Positions 34,970 through 43,135 of a DNA stretch of 64,000 nt are shown one piece after another. Under the pieces are notes generated by a model that was not told where the DNA came from, searched no databases, and worked only from the letters and a program-made list of their open reading frames with translations. The position numbers and the translations under genes are program-made. Positions within the stretch are counted from its first letter, which is position 1. Each line of letters starts with the position of its first letter. The DNA comes from AP-15 sp035538335 (GTDB taxonomy: Bacteria > Pseudomonadota > Alphaproteobacteria > ATCC43930 > CGMCC-115725): assembly GCA_035538335.1 (NCBI GenBank), contig DATLKN010000014.1, forward strand, positions 62,001 through 126,000, in the 5' to 3' direction.

Positions 34970-37177
34970 TCACGCCGGCGGGCGACGTTCGGCGAGCGCC
35001 CCTTCGATCTGCTGACGCAGATCGGCCGGATGGAACGGCTTCTTGACGAGGCGACGCAACGGCGGCGAGCCGACGCTGCCGGCCGGGTCGGCGAAACCGG
35101 AAATGAAGACGATCGGCAGGCCGGGCGCCGCCGCTCGCGCCTTGCGGGCCAGCTCGACGCCGCTGATACCGGGCATCACGACGTCGGTCAACAGCAAGTC
35201 GATGCCGTGTTCGCGCGTCAGGATGTCGAGCGCGGCCTCGCCGCTCGCCGCCTCGACGACGCGATAGCCGAGGCTTTTCAGGATGGCGGCGGTGGTGCCG
35301 CGCACCGCCTCATCGTCATCGACGGCGAGGACGAGCGCGCGGCTCGCCTGCGCTTCGGCGCCTTCGGGCGCGTTCGGGGCCGGCTCTTCGACCGCGGCCG
35401 AGGTGCGCGGCAAAAACACCGAGACCGTTGTTCCTTGCCCGGGAGCGCTGTCGATCTGCACGTCGCCGCCCGATTGCCGCGCCGTGCCGAAGACCTGCGA
35501 CAGGCCGAGGCCGGTGCCGGCTCCCGGCGCCTTTGTCGTGAAGAACGGCTCGAACGCCCTCGCCTGCACCTCGGGCGGCATGCCGGTGCCGGTATCGCGC
35601 ACGCTGACCATGACGTAGTCGCCCTCGGTCGGCTCTTCCGGCCGCGACGGCGGGCCGCGACGGCGGTTTTGCGTTTCGATCGTCAGCACGCCGCCGGCCG
35701 GCATCGCGTCGCGCCCGTTGATCGCGAGATTGAGGATGACCAGCTCGATCTGCGTCGGGTCGACCATCGCCGGCCACAAATCGGCGGCCAGCTCCATCTC
35801 CATGCGCACCCGCGCGCCGAGGGCGCTCTCCAAGAGATCGCGCATGCCGGCGATCAGCCCGTTCACATCGACCGCCCGCGGCACCAGCGGCTGGCGCCGC
35901 GCAAAGGCGAGCAGCCGGTCGGTCAGCATCGCGCCGCGTTCGGCGGCCGCACGCATCGCCGCGAGCCGCTCGGCGGTCGCCGGGTCGAGCCCGGGCGCGG
36001 CCTCGATCAGTTCGATGTTGCCGGTCATCACCGTCAGCAGGTTGTTGAAGTCGTGCGCCACCCCGCCGGTCAACTGGCCGACCGCCTCGATGCGCTGCGC
36101 CTGCCGCAGCGCCGCCTCGGCGCGCTCGCGTTCGGCCATCTGCTCGAGCAGCCGGCCATGCGCCTCTTCGGCCGCCTCCTTCGCCGCGCGATACTCGCCG
36201 AGCAGCGCCTCGATCTGGCGCGAGCGCTGTGCCAACAGCAGCATCAGCCCGACGATCGAGGCCGAGGCCGCCGCGGCGATCAGCGAAAACGTCCAGGCCT
36301 GCCGCCGCCATGGCGCGAGCACGCGGCTTTCCTCGACCGAGACGTTGACGGCGAGCGGAAACAGCTTCAGCGCCCGGATCGCCAGGATGCGCAGCTGCCC
36401 GCTGACCGGGCTCGGCATGATCACCGTGCCGGCGATGCGGTGCGCCAGGATGTCCTTGAACGGCGGCAGATCGGCGTAGCTGCGGCCGACCACCGCGTCA
36501 TTGTCCGGGTAGCGCGCCAGCACCGTGCCGTCGCGCAGGTGCAGCAGGATCGCGCCGTCCTCGTTGAGCTCGACCGCGCGGTAGAAATCGGTGAAGTAGG
36601 GGAGGTTGAGATAGGCGACGGCGGCGCCGGCGAAGCTGCCGTCGGGATTGGCGACGCGCCGCAGCATCAGCGCCGTCCAGCGGCCGTCCGGTCCGCGCAG
36701 CGGATCGCTGAATTTCAGCCCGGCATGCGGATCGGCGGCGAGCGCGCGCAGCATTTTCTGCGCCGCCGGCGGCAGCGAGCCCGAGGCGCCGGGCCGCGAC
36801 GAGAAGAGGACCCGTCCGCGCTCGCCGACGAAGGCGATTTCGGCCACCTGCCGCACACCCTCGATGCGGCGCCGCAGCACCTCCTCGAAAGCGGCCCGGT
36901 CGAGCGGCGGCTTCGCCTGCAGATCGCGCAGCGTGTCGATCGCATTGCGCAGGATGAAGTCGACGGTCTCGACGGCGCGGCCGGTCTGCTCGGCGAACAC
37001 CATGTCGAGGCGGGTCATCTGCTCTTCGGCGCCGGCGATGAGCCCCGCCCGCGCGACCAGCAGCCGGTGCGCGGTCGCGCCGAGGATCATGACCAGCAGG
37101 ACGCCGGCGAGCAGCTGCAGCGACCGGCTGATGGACGGCAGCCTGCCCGGACGATGCCCGCCGCTTCCCTTGCTCAT
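34970..37177 (-). CDS. Membrane hybrid sensor histidine kinase with receiver domain
   Basis: A 735-aa sensor. A transmembrane helix (LLAGVLLVMILGATAHRLL) lies near residue 30, followed by a periplasmic region of about 260 residues with dCache/PAS-like features (IAFVGERGRVLFSSRPG, LPYFTDFYRAVE). A second helix is near residue 300 (FSLIAAAASASIVGLMLLL), then a coiled coil. The kinase core has GVAHDFNNLLTVM (phospho-His near 373), NLAINGRDAMP, DTGTGMP and GTGLGLSQV. A C-terminal receiver carries Asp in LLLTDVVMPGISG (near 665) and Lys in RLVKKPFHP. The AHDFNNLL type usually acts on separate effectors or its own receiver. No DNA-binding regulator is adjacent. Confidence 0.9.
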   Translation of the reverse strand: MSKGSGGHRPGRLPSISRSLQLLAGVLLVMILGATAHRLLVARAGLIAGAEEQMTRLDMVFAEQTGRAVETVDFILRNAIDTLRDLQAKPPLDRAAFEEVLRRRIEGVRQVAEIAFVGERGRVLFSSRPGASGSLPPAAQKMLRALAADPHAGLKFSDPLRGPDGRWTALMLRRVANPDGSFAGAAVAYLNLPYFTDFYRAVELNEDGAILLHLRDGTVLARYPDNDAVVGRSYADLPPFKDILAHRIAGTVIMPSPVSGQLRILAIRALKLFPLAVNVSVEESRVLAPWRRQAWTFSLIAAAASASIVGLMLLLAQRSRQIEALLGEYRAAKEAAEEAHGRLLEQMAERERAEAALRQAQRIEAVGQLTGGVAHDFNNLLTVMTGNIELIEAAPGLDPATAERLAAMRAAAERGAMLTDRLLAFARRQPLVPRAVDVNGLIAGMRDLLESALGARVRMEMELAADLWPAMVDPTQIELVILNLAINGRDAMPAGGVLTIETQNRRRGPPSRPEEPTEGDYVMVSVRDTGTGMPPEVQARAFEPFFTTKAPGAGTGLGLSQVFGTARQSGGDVQIDSAPGQGTTVSVFLPRTSAAVEEPAPNAPEGAEAQASRALVLAVDDDEAVRGTTAAILKSLGYRVVEAASGEAALDILTREHGIDLLLTDVVMPGISGVELARKARAAAPGLPIVFISGFADPAGSVGSPPLRRLVKKPFHPADLRQQIEGALAERRPPA

Positions 37178-37278
37178 CGCTGCTGCCCGCTTTCCCGCCG
37201 GGGAACTTTAGATTTGACGGTGGGCAGACTGCAACAACCGCCGCGCTATCGCGGTGTCTCGTTTGCTCAGGGGAGCCG

Positions 37279-37902
37279 CTATCGCCGGCCGGACGTCTTC
37301 AGGTATCGCCGGATCTTGTCGAACGTCGCCGGCGCGTCCCATTCGGCCGGGCCTATCTTGCGGGCAACCTCGCGCCCTTCCGCGTCGATCAACAGACTGG
37401 TCGGCAGGCCGGCAAGGTCGAGCGCCGCCGCCGCCTTGCCGGAAGGATCGAGGTAGATGCCGAGCGAAGCGATACCGAGCTTTTTGTAGAACGGCGCGAC
37501 CGCGGCGAGCCCGAGCCGGTCGATGGACAGCGCGACGACCTGAAAATTCGGGCCGCCCGTACGCCTCTGCAGCCTGTCCAGCGTCGGCATCTCCTTGCGG
37601 CAGGGCGCGCACCAGGTCGCCCAGAAATTCAACAGCACCGCGCGGCCGCGGAAATCGGCAAGGCTCAGCCTTTGCCCGTCTGCCGCGGCGAATTGCAGCG
37701 GCGGCAGGGGGCGCGGCCGGGCGAGCCGGGCGAAGGCGAGATCGACCCCGGCCGGCGCCGCCGCCGTCGCGGGAAAAGCCGGCGCAGCCTCGCGCGGCGG
37801 CCGCGCCGCCATGCGCCACAACACGGCCGCGGCGACGGCGAGCGAGGCCGCCGCCATTATCACGCCCAGCCATGCCGCCAGCCGCCCGCGAAAATCGCTC
37901 AT
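37279..37902 (-). CDS. TlpA-like membrane-anchored thioredoxin
   Basis: Periplasmic thiol-disulfide oxidoreductase held by one N-terminal helix (residues 9-30). The redox site WCAPC is at residues 97-101 (NFWATWCAPCRKEMP), with the cis-Pro in LAGLPTSLLID. About 207 aa from ATG 37902; a start 12 nt upstream is possible. TlpA/ResA-like proteins reduce apocytochrome c or Cu-site cysteines of cytochrome oxidase. The divergent neighbours, a DsbD/ScsB-like electron donor and a Cox11-cytochrome c fusion, fit such a role, although this is inference from position. Confidence 0.87.
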   Translation of the reverse strand: MSDFRGRLAAWLGVIMAAASLAVAAAVLWRMAARPPREAAPAFPATAAAPAGVDLAFARLARPRPLPPLQFAAADGQRLSLADFRGRAVLLNFWATWCAPCRKEMPTLDRLQRRTGGPNFQVVALSIDRLGLAAVAPFYKKLGIASLGIYLDPSGKAAAALDLAGLPTSLLIDAEGREVARKIGPAEWDAPATFDKIRRYLKTSGRR

Positions 37903-38081
37903 CGGCGCAGGCAAATATGACGGCGCGGCGGGCGGCGCAATGCGCCGATTGGCGCACGGCCGCGCGGTCGCGACGAACCGCCGCTCGCCGCGGCGCCGCA
38001 GCCGGCGTAATATCGCGGCGGTGAAGACGGCGAATCAGCGGTCAATGGGTATTGCATCGGTTTGCCCGGACAGCCGTTCTG

Positions 38082-38195
38082 CGTCCTTCGAGGCCTCGCG
38101 GCACGAGGCGCCTCAGGATGAGGATCTTTCTTTATGCCATTACCGACATCCCCACGCTGAGGAGCTCCCGATAGGGCGCGTCTCGAAAGAGGCAC
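38082..38195. repeat. Family F repeat in the divergent TlpA-DsbD gap
   Basis: GTCCTTCGAGGCCTCGCGGC and GCGCCTCAGGATGAGGATCT on the left; ACGCTGAGGAGCTCCCGATA and GGGCGCGTCTCGAAAGAGGC on the right. The arms are complementary in part. It sits immediately before the start of the DsbD/ScsB-like gene, so it may lie in its leader. Confidence 0.7.
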
Positions 38196-38203
38196 GGCGG
38201 CGG

Positions 38204-40303
38204 ATGCGGGTGCCGCGCCTGGCGGCCTTGGCGGCGGTGTGTTGCCTGCTCGCCCCGGCGAGCGGCGCCAAGGCCGCCGCGTCGGACTGGGTCGGCGACG
38301 CGCATGCCGGCGCCCGTCTCGTCAGCGCGACCGAAGCGACGGGCTCGGCGCCCTATGTCGATGCCGGGATCGAGATCCGCCTCGCCCCCGGCTGGCATAC
38401 CTATTGGCGCTCGCCGGGCGATGCCGGCATACCGCCGCGGTTCGACTGGAGCGGGTCGCGGAACCTGTCGGCGGTGGGGATCGCCTGGCCGGCGCCGCGG
38501 CGCGTCTCGCTGCTGGGGTTCGAGACGGCGGCCTACGAGAAGGACGTGATCCTGCCGCTGACGGTCACGCTGAAGCGTCCGGGAGCGCCGCTCGCGCTGC
38601 ATGCCGCGATCGACTATGCCGCGTGCGCGCAGATCTGCGTTCCCTACCATGCGACGCTGTCGCTCGACCTTCCCGCCGGCCTCGCCGTCCCCGGCGGAGA
38701 GGCCGGACGGATCGCGCATTTCGCGGCGCAGGTGCCGCAGGACGCGGCCGGGGCGCGGCTGAGGCTGCGCCGTCTCGGCGTCGCCGGGACCGCGGCGCGG
38801 CCGCTGCTGCGGCTGCGCGTCGACAGCCTCGGAGCGCCGTTCCGGGCGCCCGATCTGTTTATCGAGGGCCGCGGCTCGGCGAGCTTCGGCCGCCCCGACA
38901 TCATGCTTGCCGAGGCCGGCCGCAGCGTCTCGATGACCGTGCCGGTGCGGCAGGCGACGCGCGCCGACCTGGTCGGCAAGCAGCTGACCCTGACATTCGT
39001 CGATGGGGGCCGCGCCGCGGAATTGCAGGCGACAGCGACGGCGGGCACCGCCGGCTCGGGCATTTCGGACCGGCTCCTCTCGATCCTCGGCCTCGCGCTG
39101 CTGGGCGGGCTCATCCTCAACGCCATGCCGTGCGTATTGCCGGTGCTGTCGCTGAAGTTTTTCGGCCTCGCCGCCTATGCCGGCGCCGAGCGGCGGCAGG
39201 TGCGGGCGGGCTTTGCCGCGACCGCGCTCGGCATCCTGTTCTCGTTCGCGGTGTTGGCCGGGGCGCTCATTTTGCTGCGCGCCGGCGGCGCCGCGATCGG
39301 CTGGGGCATCCAGTTTCAGCAGCCCTGGTTTCTCGTCCTGATGATCGCCGTTCTGAGCCTCCTCGCGGCCAATCTGTGGGATTGGTTCGCGCTGCCGGTC
39401 CCCGGTTTCGCGCAGGGCGCGGCCGCCTCGGCGCCGAGCCATGCGCTCGTTCAATCGTTCATGACCGGGGCATTTGCGACATTGCTCGCGACGCCGTGCT
39501 CGGCGCCCTTCGTCGGCACCGCGATCGGCTTCGCGCTGGGGCGCGGCGCGGGGACGATCCTCGCCGTATTCCTCGGGCTCGGATTGGGCTTCGCGCTTCC
39601 CTATCTGCTCGTCGCCGCGGCGCCCGGCCTCGCCCGGCTGATGCCGCGGCCGGGGCGATGGCTGGTGGTGCTGCGGCGGGTTCTCGGGCTCTTGCTGCTG
39701 GCGACGGCGGCGTGGCTGCTGTCCGTGCTCGAAAGCGGCAGCGGCCCGCGCGCCGCGGCTCTGCTCGGCATCCTGATGGCGCTGCTGCTGGCGGTGCTCG
39801 CCTGGCGCAGCCGGGCGGCGGATCTGGGCGCGCCGCGCCGCCGGGCGCTCGCCGGCATCGCCGCGGCGCTTATCGCGCTCGCTTTCGCGGTGCCGCTGCT
39901 GGCCCCGCGCGCGCCCGCCGAAGCCTCGGCCGCGGCGTCGCGCTGGCAGCCCTTCAGCCTCGACCGGCTGCATCGGCTCGTCGCGCAGGGCCGCACCGTT
40001 TTCGTCGATGTCTCGGCCGATTGGTGCCTCACCTGCAAGCTCAACAAGGCGGCGGTCATCGACCGCGGCCCGGTCGCGGCCTGGCTCGGCCGGCCGCAGG
40101 TGGTCACGATGCGCGCCGACTGGACGCGGCCCGACCCGGCGATCGGCGCCTATCTGCAAAGCTTCCAGCGCTACGGCATCCCGTTCGACGCGGTCTACGG
40201 GCCGAGCCGACCGGACGGCGTGGCGCTGCCGGTGCTGCTGACGACGAACGCGGTCGTCACGGCGTTGCGCGCCGCCTCCGGCGACACCGCCGCCGCCCGC
40301 TGA
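38204..40303 (+). CDS. DsbD/ScsB-like transmembrane thiol-disulfide reductase
   Basis: Carries reducing equivalents from cytoplasmic thioredoxin across the membrane. Signal peptide at residues 1-25. The N-terminal periplasmic domain has a cysteine pair in YAACAQICVPYHATL. The central eight-helix DsbD domain (about 285-585) has the two membrane cysteines in NAMPCVLPVLSLKFF and LLATPCSAPFVG. The C-terminal thioredoxin domain carries SADWCLTCKLNK near 609-612. All three redox pairs are therefore present in 699 aa. Start is ATG 38204 inside a longer frame, chosen for the signal peptide. The next gene, a Cox11-cytochrome c fusion, begins 15 nt after its stop, so I infer a shared periplasmic copper/heme thiol-maturation job. 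Confidence 0.88.
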   Translation: MRVPRLAALAAVCCLLAPASGAKAAASDWVGDAHAGARLVSATEATGSAPYVDAGIEIRLAPGWHTYWRSPGDAGIPPRFDWSGSRNLSAVGIAWPAPRRVSLLGFETAAYEKDVILPLTVTLKRPGAPLALHAAIDYAACAQICVPYHATLSLDLPAGLAVPGGEAGRIAHFAAQVPQDAAGARLRLRRLGVAGTAARPLLRLRVDSLGAPFRAPDLFIEGRGSASFGRPDIMLAEAGRSVSMTVPVRQATRADLVGKQLTLTFVDGGRAAELQATATAGTAGSGISDRLLSILGLALLGGLILNAMPCVLPVLSLKFFGLAAYAGAERRQVRAGFAATALGILFSFAVLAGALILLRAGGAAIGWGIQFQQPWFLVLMIAVLSLLAANLWDWFALPVPGFAQGAAASAPSHALVQSFMTGAFATLLATPCSAPFVGTAIGFALGRGAGTILAVFLGLGLGFALPYLLVAAAPGLARLMPRPGRWLVVLRRVLGLLLLATAAWLLSVLESGSGPRAAALLGILMALLLAVLAWRSRAADLGAPRRRALAGIAAALIALAFAVPLLAPRAPAEASAAASRWQPFSLDRLHRLVAQGRTVFVDVSADWCLTCKLNKAAVIDRGPVAAWLGRPQVVTMRADWTRPDPAIGAYLQSFQRYGIPFDAVYGPSRPDGVALPVLLTTNAVVTALRAASGDTAAAR

Positions 40304-40318
40304 CGGGAGCCGCGGCCG

Positions 40319-41233
40319 ATGCCCAACCGGCGACGCAAGAACCTGCTCGTCGCGGCCGGGCTCGGCGGCATCCTCGCGGCGATGGTGACGCTCGTCTCCT
40401 ATTCGGTGCCGCTCTACCGCCTGTTCTGCGCGGCGACCGGGCTCGGCGGCGCGACGCAGCGCGCGCAATCCGACACCGAACGCGTCTCCCGCCGCATCAT
40501 CACGGTCGATTTCACGACGACCGTGATACCCGGCCTCGCCTGGCGGTTCGTGCCGGTCGTGCCGCGGGTGAGGCTGCATCTCGGCGAAGAAAAGCTCGTC
40601 TTCTTCCGGGCCGAGAATTTGACCGGCCAGCCGCTCGCCGGGCACGCGAGCTTCAACGTCGCGCCCGCCAAGACCGGCATCTATTTCAAGAAGATCCAAT
40701 GCTTCTGCTTCAGCGAGGAGCGGCTGGGGCCGCACCAGCAGGTCGAGATGCCGGTAGATTTCTTCGTCGATCCGCGGCTCGCCCGCGACCCGAACACGCG
40801 CGAGGTGCGCGAGATCACGCTCTCCTACACGATGTTCGCCTCGCTGGCGCCGCAGAAGGCGAGAAACCTGTCCCGCTTCACCGCCGCGGCGTTGCCCGAC
40901 CCGCGGCGGGGCAAGCGGCTGTTCGCCGCGCGCTGCGCCGCCTGCCATGCGCTGGGGCACAACAAGTTCGGGCCGATGCTCGGGGGCGTCCTCGACCGCA
41001 AGGCGGGCGCCGTCGCGGGATACCCCTACTCGCCCGCGCTGCGCGCCGCCGCGCTGCGCTGGACCGCGGCGAACCTCGACAAATGGCTCGCCGGGCCGCA
41101 GCAATTGATCCCCGGCGCGCTGATGCCGGTGCGCATCCTCGAAGCGCCGACGCGGCGCGACATCATCGCCTATCTCGAAGAAGAGAGCCGCAGAACGGCG
41201 GCTGCCGCCCGCACCGCGGCGCCCGGCCGCTGA
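40319..41233 (+). CDS. ctaG: Cytochrome oxidase assembly protein CtaG/Cox11 fused to a cytochrome c domain
   Basis: Residues 1-185 are a Cox11/CtaG protein, which inserts copper B into cytochrome oxidase: an N-terminal helix (LLVAAGLGGILAAMVTLVSY), the VPLYRLFCAATG motif, and the copper-binding KIQCFCFSEE (Cys128, Cys130). Instead of ending there, the frame continues without interruption into a class I cytochrome c: GKRLFAARCAACHALG (heme motif CAACH, residues 206-210), a KFGPMLGGVLDRKAG segment, and a likely sixth ligand Met269 in GALMPVRI. Total 304 aa against about 190-200 for ordinary Cox11. No cox structural genes are in the window. It follows the DsbD-like gene by 15 nt. The fusion looks genuine, as both domains are complete. 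Confidence 0.88.
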   Translation: MPNRRRKNLLVAAGLGGILAAMVTLVSYSVPLYRLFCAATGLGGATQRAQSDTERVSRRIITVDFTTTVIPGLAWRFVPVVPRVRLHLGEEKLVFFRAENLTGQPLAGHASFNVAPAKTGIYFKKIQCFCFSEERLGPHQQVEMPVDFFVDPRLARDPNTREVREITLSYTMFASLAPQKARNLSRFTAAALPDPRRGKRLFAARCAACHALGHNKFGPMLGGVLDRKAGAVAGYPYSPALRAAALRWTAANLDKWLAGPQQLIPGALMPVRILEAPTRRDIIAYLEEESRRTAAAARTAAPGR

Positions 41234-41241
41234 GCCGAGGA

Positions 41242-41270
41242 TTGCGCCGCGGGCGGGGCTTCGCTATATA
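41242..41270 (+). promoter_or_regulatory. Predicted sigma-70-type promoter of rpmE
   Basis: TTGCGC at 41242-41247 and TATATA at 41265-41270 are separated by 17 nt, the optimal spacing. The pair lies 27 nt before the rpmE ATG, with TGGAGGGCC as ribosome-binding site at 41281-41289. Confidence 0.55.
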
Positions 41271-41296
41271 GCGCGCTTCCCTGGAGGGCCGAGCGC

Positions 41297-41524
41297 ATGA
41301 AGACCGATATCCACCCCGATTATCACGAGATCACGATCGTGATGACCGACGGCAGCTCGTACCAGACGCGCTCGACCTACGGCAAGGCGGGGGACACGCT
41401 GCGTCTCGAGATCGACCCGAAATCGCACCCCGCCTGGACCGGCGGGCAGCAGCGCCTGCTCGACAGCGGCGGGCAGCTGGCCCGCTTCAACAAGCGCTTC
41501 CAGGGCTTCGGCACGAAGAGCTGA
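41297..41524 (+). CDS. rpmE: 50S ribosomal protein L31
   Basis: Ribosomal protein of 75 aa starting MKTDIHPDYHEITIVMTDGS. The usual CxxC zinc ligands of the zinc-binding L31 type are absent (the region reads SSYQTRSTYG), as in many alphaproteobacterial L31 proteins. HPAWTGGQQRLLDSGGQLARF and the end RFNKRFQGFG are the conserved C-terminal part. A good promoter (TTGCGC, 17 nt, TATATA) and a strong ribosome-binding site precede it. It appears to be a single-gene transcript. Confidence 0.95.
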   Translation: MKTDIHPDYHEITIVMTDGSSYQTRSTYGKAGDTLRLEIDPKSHPAWTGGQQRLLDSGGQLARFNKRFQGFGTKS

Positions 41525-41698
41525 GGGCTCTGCGAAGCTACTCGCGGCGTCGGGCAACGCGGCCTTCTCCTCGCCCCCACCCTAACCCTCCCCCGCACGC
41601 GGGGGAGGGAATGGGAGGGGGCCGGCGGGAAAAGGGAGGAACCCGCGCAGCGCGAGGGTGAAGGGCGGCACGGCGGCGGATGCTGGCCGATTCGGCCT

Positions 41699-41727
41699 CT
41701 TGATCGGCCCTATCCAGCAACCATCTA
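41699..41727 (+). promoter_or_regulatory. Candidate RpoH (sigma-32) promoter of hsp20
   Basis: CTTGAT at 41699-41704, 16 nt, then CCATCTA at 41721-41727, close to the sigma-32 pattern. Transcription would begin near 41735, just before the thermometer structure. Motif likeness only. Confidence 0.45.
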
Positions 41728-41768
41728 ACAGCTTGCACGGTCGCCACTGCGGGGCCGCGCGGATACGA

Positions 41769-41825
41769 CTGGCTCTCAGCCCTCGGGTGGGCGCCAGGAC
41801 CCATGTTGCTCAATGGAGGATATGG
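41769..41825 (+). promoter_or_regulatory. ROSE-like RNA thermometer in the hsp20 5' leader
   Basis: The final hairpin fits the ROSE design. CCATG (41801-41805) pairs with TATGG (41821-41825), and the conserved anti-SD TTGCT (41806-41810) faces AGGA (41817-41820) of the ribosome-binding site with one bulged G; the loop is CAATGG. A second stem precedes it: CTGGC (41769-41773) with GCCAG (41793-41797), enclosing GCCC/GGGC. Such elements mask the ribosome-binding site at low temperature and melt on heating; they are known before small heat-shock genes of rhizobia and other proteobacteria. Confidence 0.75.
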
Positions 41826-41827
41826 CT

Positions 41828-42292
41828 ATGGATCGCTTCGACTTCTCACCCCTTTTCCGTTCGACGATCGGCTTCGACCGCTTGACGCGTCTTGTCGACG
41901 CGGCCTCGCGCGTCGACAACGCCGCGCTCTCCTACCCGCCCTACAACATCGAAAAGACCGGCGAAGACGCCTATCGGCTGACGATGGCGGTGGCCGGCTT
42001 CGCGCGCGACGAGCTCGACCTCACCGTCCACGAGAACACGCTGACGGTGACCGGCAAGGCGAAAACGGAGGGGGAGGACAACCGCTATCTGCACCGCGGC
42101 ATCGCCCGGCGCGCCTTCGAGCGGCGCTTCAGCCTCGCCGACCACATCAAGGTGACGGGCGCCAGCCTCGACAACGGCATGCTGCACGTCGATCTGGTGC
42201 GCGAGGTTCCCGAACAGCTGCGGCCGCGCAACATCCCGATCAGCGGCGGCGCGCGGTCTGAGCCCAAGGTCATCGACCAGAAGGCCGCCTAA
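41828..42292 (+). CDS. Small heat-shock protein Hsp20 (IbpA family)
   Basis: ATP-independent holdase of 154 aa with an alpha-crystallin domain (about residues 35-130). It starts with the alphaproteobacterial DFSPLFRSTIGFDRL and has YNIEKTGEDAYRLTMAVAGF, ENTLTVTGKAK and the C-terminal anchor motif NIPI (RPRNIPISGG). Three in-frame ATGs lie close together (41813, 41822, 41828). I choose 41828 because GGAGGA sits 7 nt before it and the other two lie in or next to the thermometer hairpin. It is preceded by a sigma-32-like promoter and a ROSE-like leader and followed by a strong terminator, so it is a monocistronic, doubly heat-controlled unit. Confidence 0.95.
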   Translation: MDRFDFSPLFRSTIGFDRLTRLVDAASRVDNAALSYPPYNIEKTGEDAYRLTMAVAGFARDELDLTVHENTLTVTGKAKTEGEDNRYLHRGIARRAFERRFSLADHIKVTGASLDNGMLHVDLVREVPEQLRPRNIPISGGARSEPKVIDQKAA

Positions 42293-42312
42293 AGCTCGGC
42301 CAGGAGAAGATA

Positions 42313-42341
42313 CGCCCCCGGCCCCGCCGGGGGCGCTTTTC
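42313..42341 (+). terminator. Rho-independent terminator of hsp20
   Basis: Perfect 10-bp stem CGCCCCCGGC (42313-42322) and GCCGGGGGCG (42326-42335) with a CCC loop, followed by CTTTTC. It lies 20 nt after the hsp20 stop and before pdxJ. Confidence 0.85.
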
Positions 42342-42385
42342 ATTCGGCGCTTGCGGCGCCGGGCTCGCGACATAAGATCGAGGGC

Positions 42386-43129
42386 ATGGCTCGGCTCAGC
42401 GTCAATCTCAACAAGATCGCCCTGTTGCGCAATTCGCGGCGCACCGGGGTGCCGGACCTGGCGGCCTTCGCGCGGATCGCGCACGAGGCCGGGGCGGACG
42501 GCATCACGATCCACCCGCGCCCCGATGAGCGGCATATCCGCCGCGACGACGTCTTCGTGCTTGCCGAGCTGATGCTGCCGTGGCGCCCCCAATGTGAACT
42601 CAACATCGAAGGCTATCCCGACGAGCGGCTGCTGGAGCTGACCGACGCGGTCAAGCCGGAGCAGTGCACCCTCGTCCCCGACGCGCCGGGCGTCTTGACC
42701 TCGGAGGAAGGCTGGCGGCTCGACGCGGAACAAATGCGCCTCGTCTGCCCGGCCGTCGAGCGGCTGCGGAAGGGCGGCGCCCGCGTCATCCTTTTCGTCG
42801 ATCCCGATCCGGCGGCGGTCGCGCGGGTGCCGCTGGCCGGCGCCGACGGCATCGAGATCTACACCGGCGGCTATTCGGCCGCTTTCCGCGCGGGCGACTA
42901 TGCGGCGGTGCTCGGGCGCTGCATCGAGACGGCGCGCGCGGCAGAGGTGCGCGGGCTCGTCGTCAATGCCGGGCACGACCTCAACCTCGACAACCTGCCG
43001 CCGCTGATCGCAGCGATCCCGTTCCTGGCCGAAGCTTCGATCGGCCACGAACTGACCGCCGACGCACTCGTCATGGGCTTCGCCGCCGCCGTCAGGGCCT
43101 ACCGCGCGGCGCTGCAGCCCGGCGGTTGA
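42386..43129 (+). CDS. pdxJ: Pyridoxine 5'-phosphate synthase
   Basis: Condenses 1-deoxyxylulose 5-phosphate with 3-amino-2-oxopropyl phosphate in the DXP-dependent pathway to vitamin B6. The 247-aa TIM barrel shows LSVNLNKIALLRNSR at the N-terminus, GADGITIHPRPDERHI with the phosphate-binding arginines and catalytic His, LNIEGYP, CTLVPDAPG, and GLVVNAGHDLN near the C-terminus. Length matches E. coli PdxJ (243 aa). It is isolated from the usual recO/acpS neighbours and is convergent with the urease accessory gene ureG, whose stop lies 6 nt beyond its own. Confidence 0.96.
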   Translation: MARLSVNLNKIALLRNSRRTGVPDLAAFARIAHEAGADGITIHPRPDERHIRRDDVFVLAELMLPWRPQCELNIEGYPDERLLELTDAVKPEQCTLVPDAPGVLTSEEGWRLDAEQMRLVCPAVERLRKGGARVILFVDPDPAAVARVPLAGADGIEIYTGGYSAAFRAGDYAAVLGRCIETARAAEVRGLVVNAGHDLNLDNLPPLIAAIPFLAEASIGHELTADALVMGFAAAVRAYRAALQPGG

Positions 43130-43135
43130 GGGGGG

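Larger units (their letters stand above)
41525..41827. other. 303-nt gap: family E repeat, heat-shock promoter and thermometer leader
   Basis: Left part: a family E palindrome at 41574-41621 (CCCCCACCCTAACCCTCCCC and the inverse GCGGGGGAGGGAATGGGAGG). Right part: the hsp20 promoter candidate and ROSE-like leader described separately. The stretch 41622-41698 holds nothing recognised. Confidence 0.7.

Noticed and set aside
38132..41104. 990-aa minus-strand open frame
   Set aside because: Antisense to the DsbD-like and Cox11-fusion genes, low-complexity Arg-rich translation.
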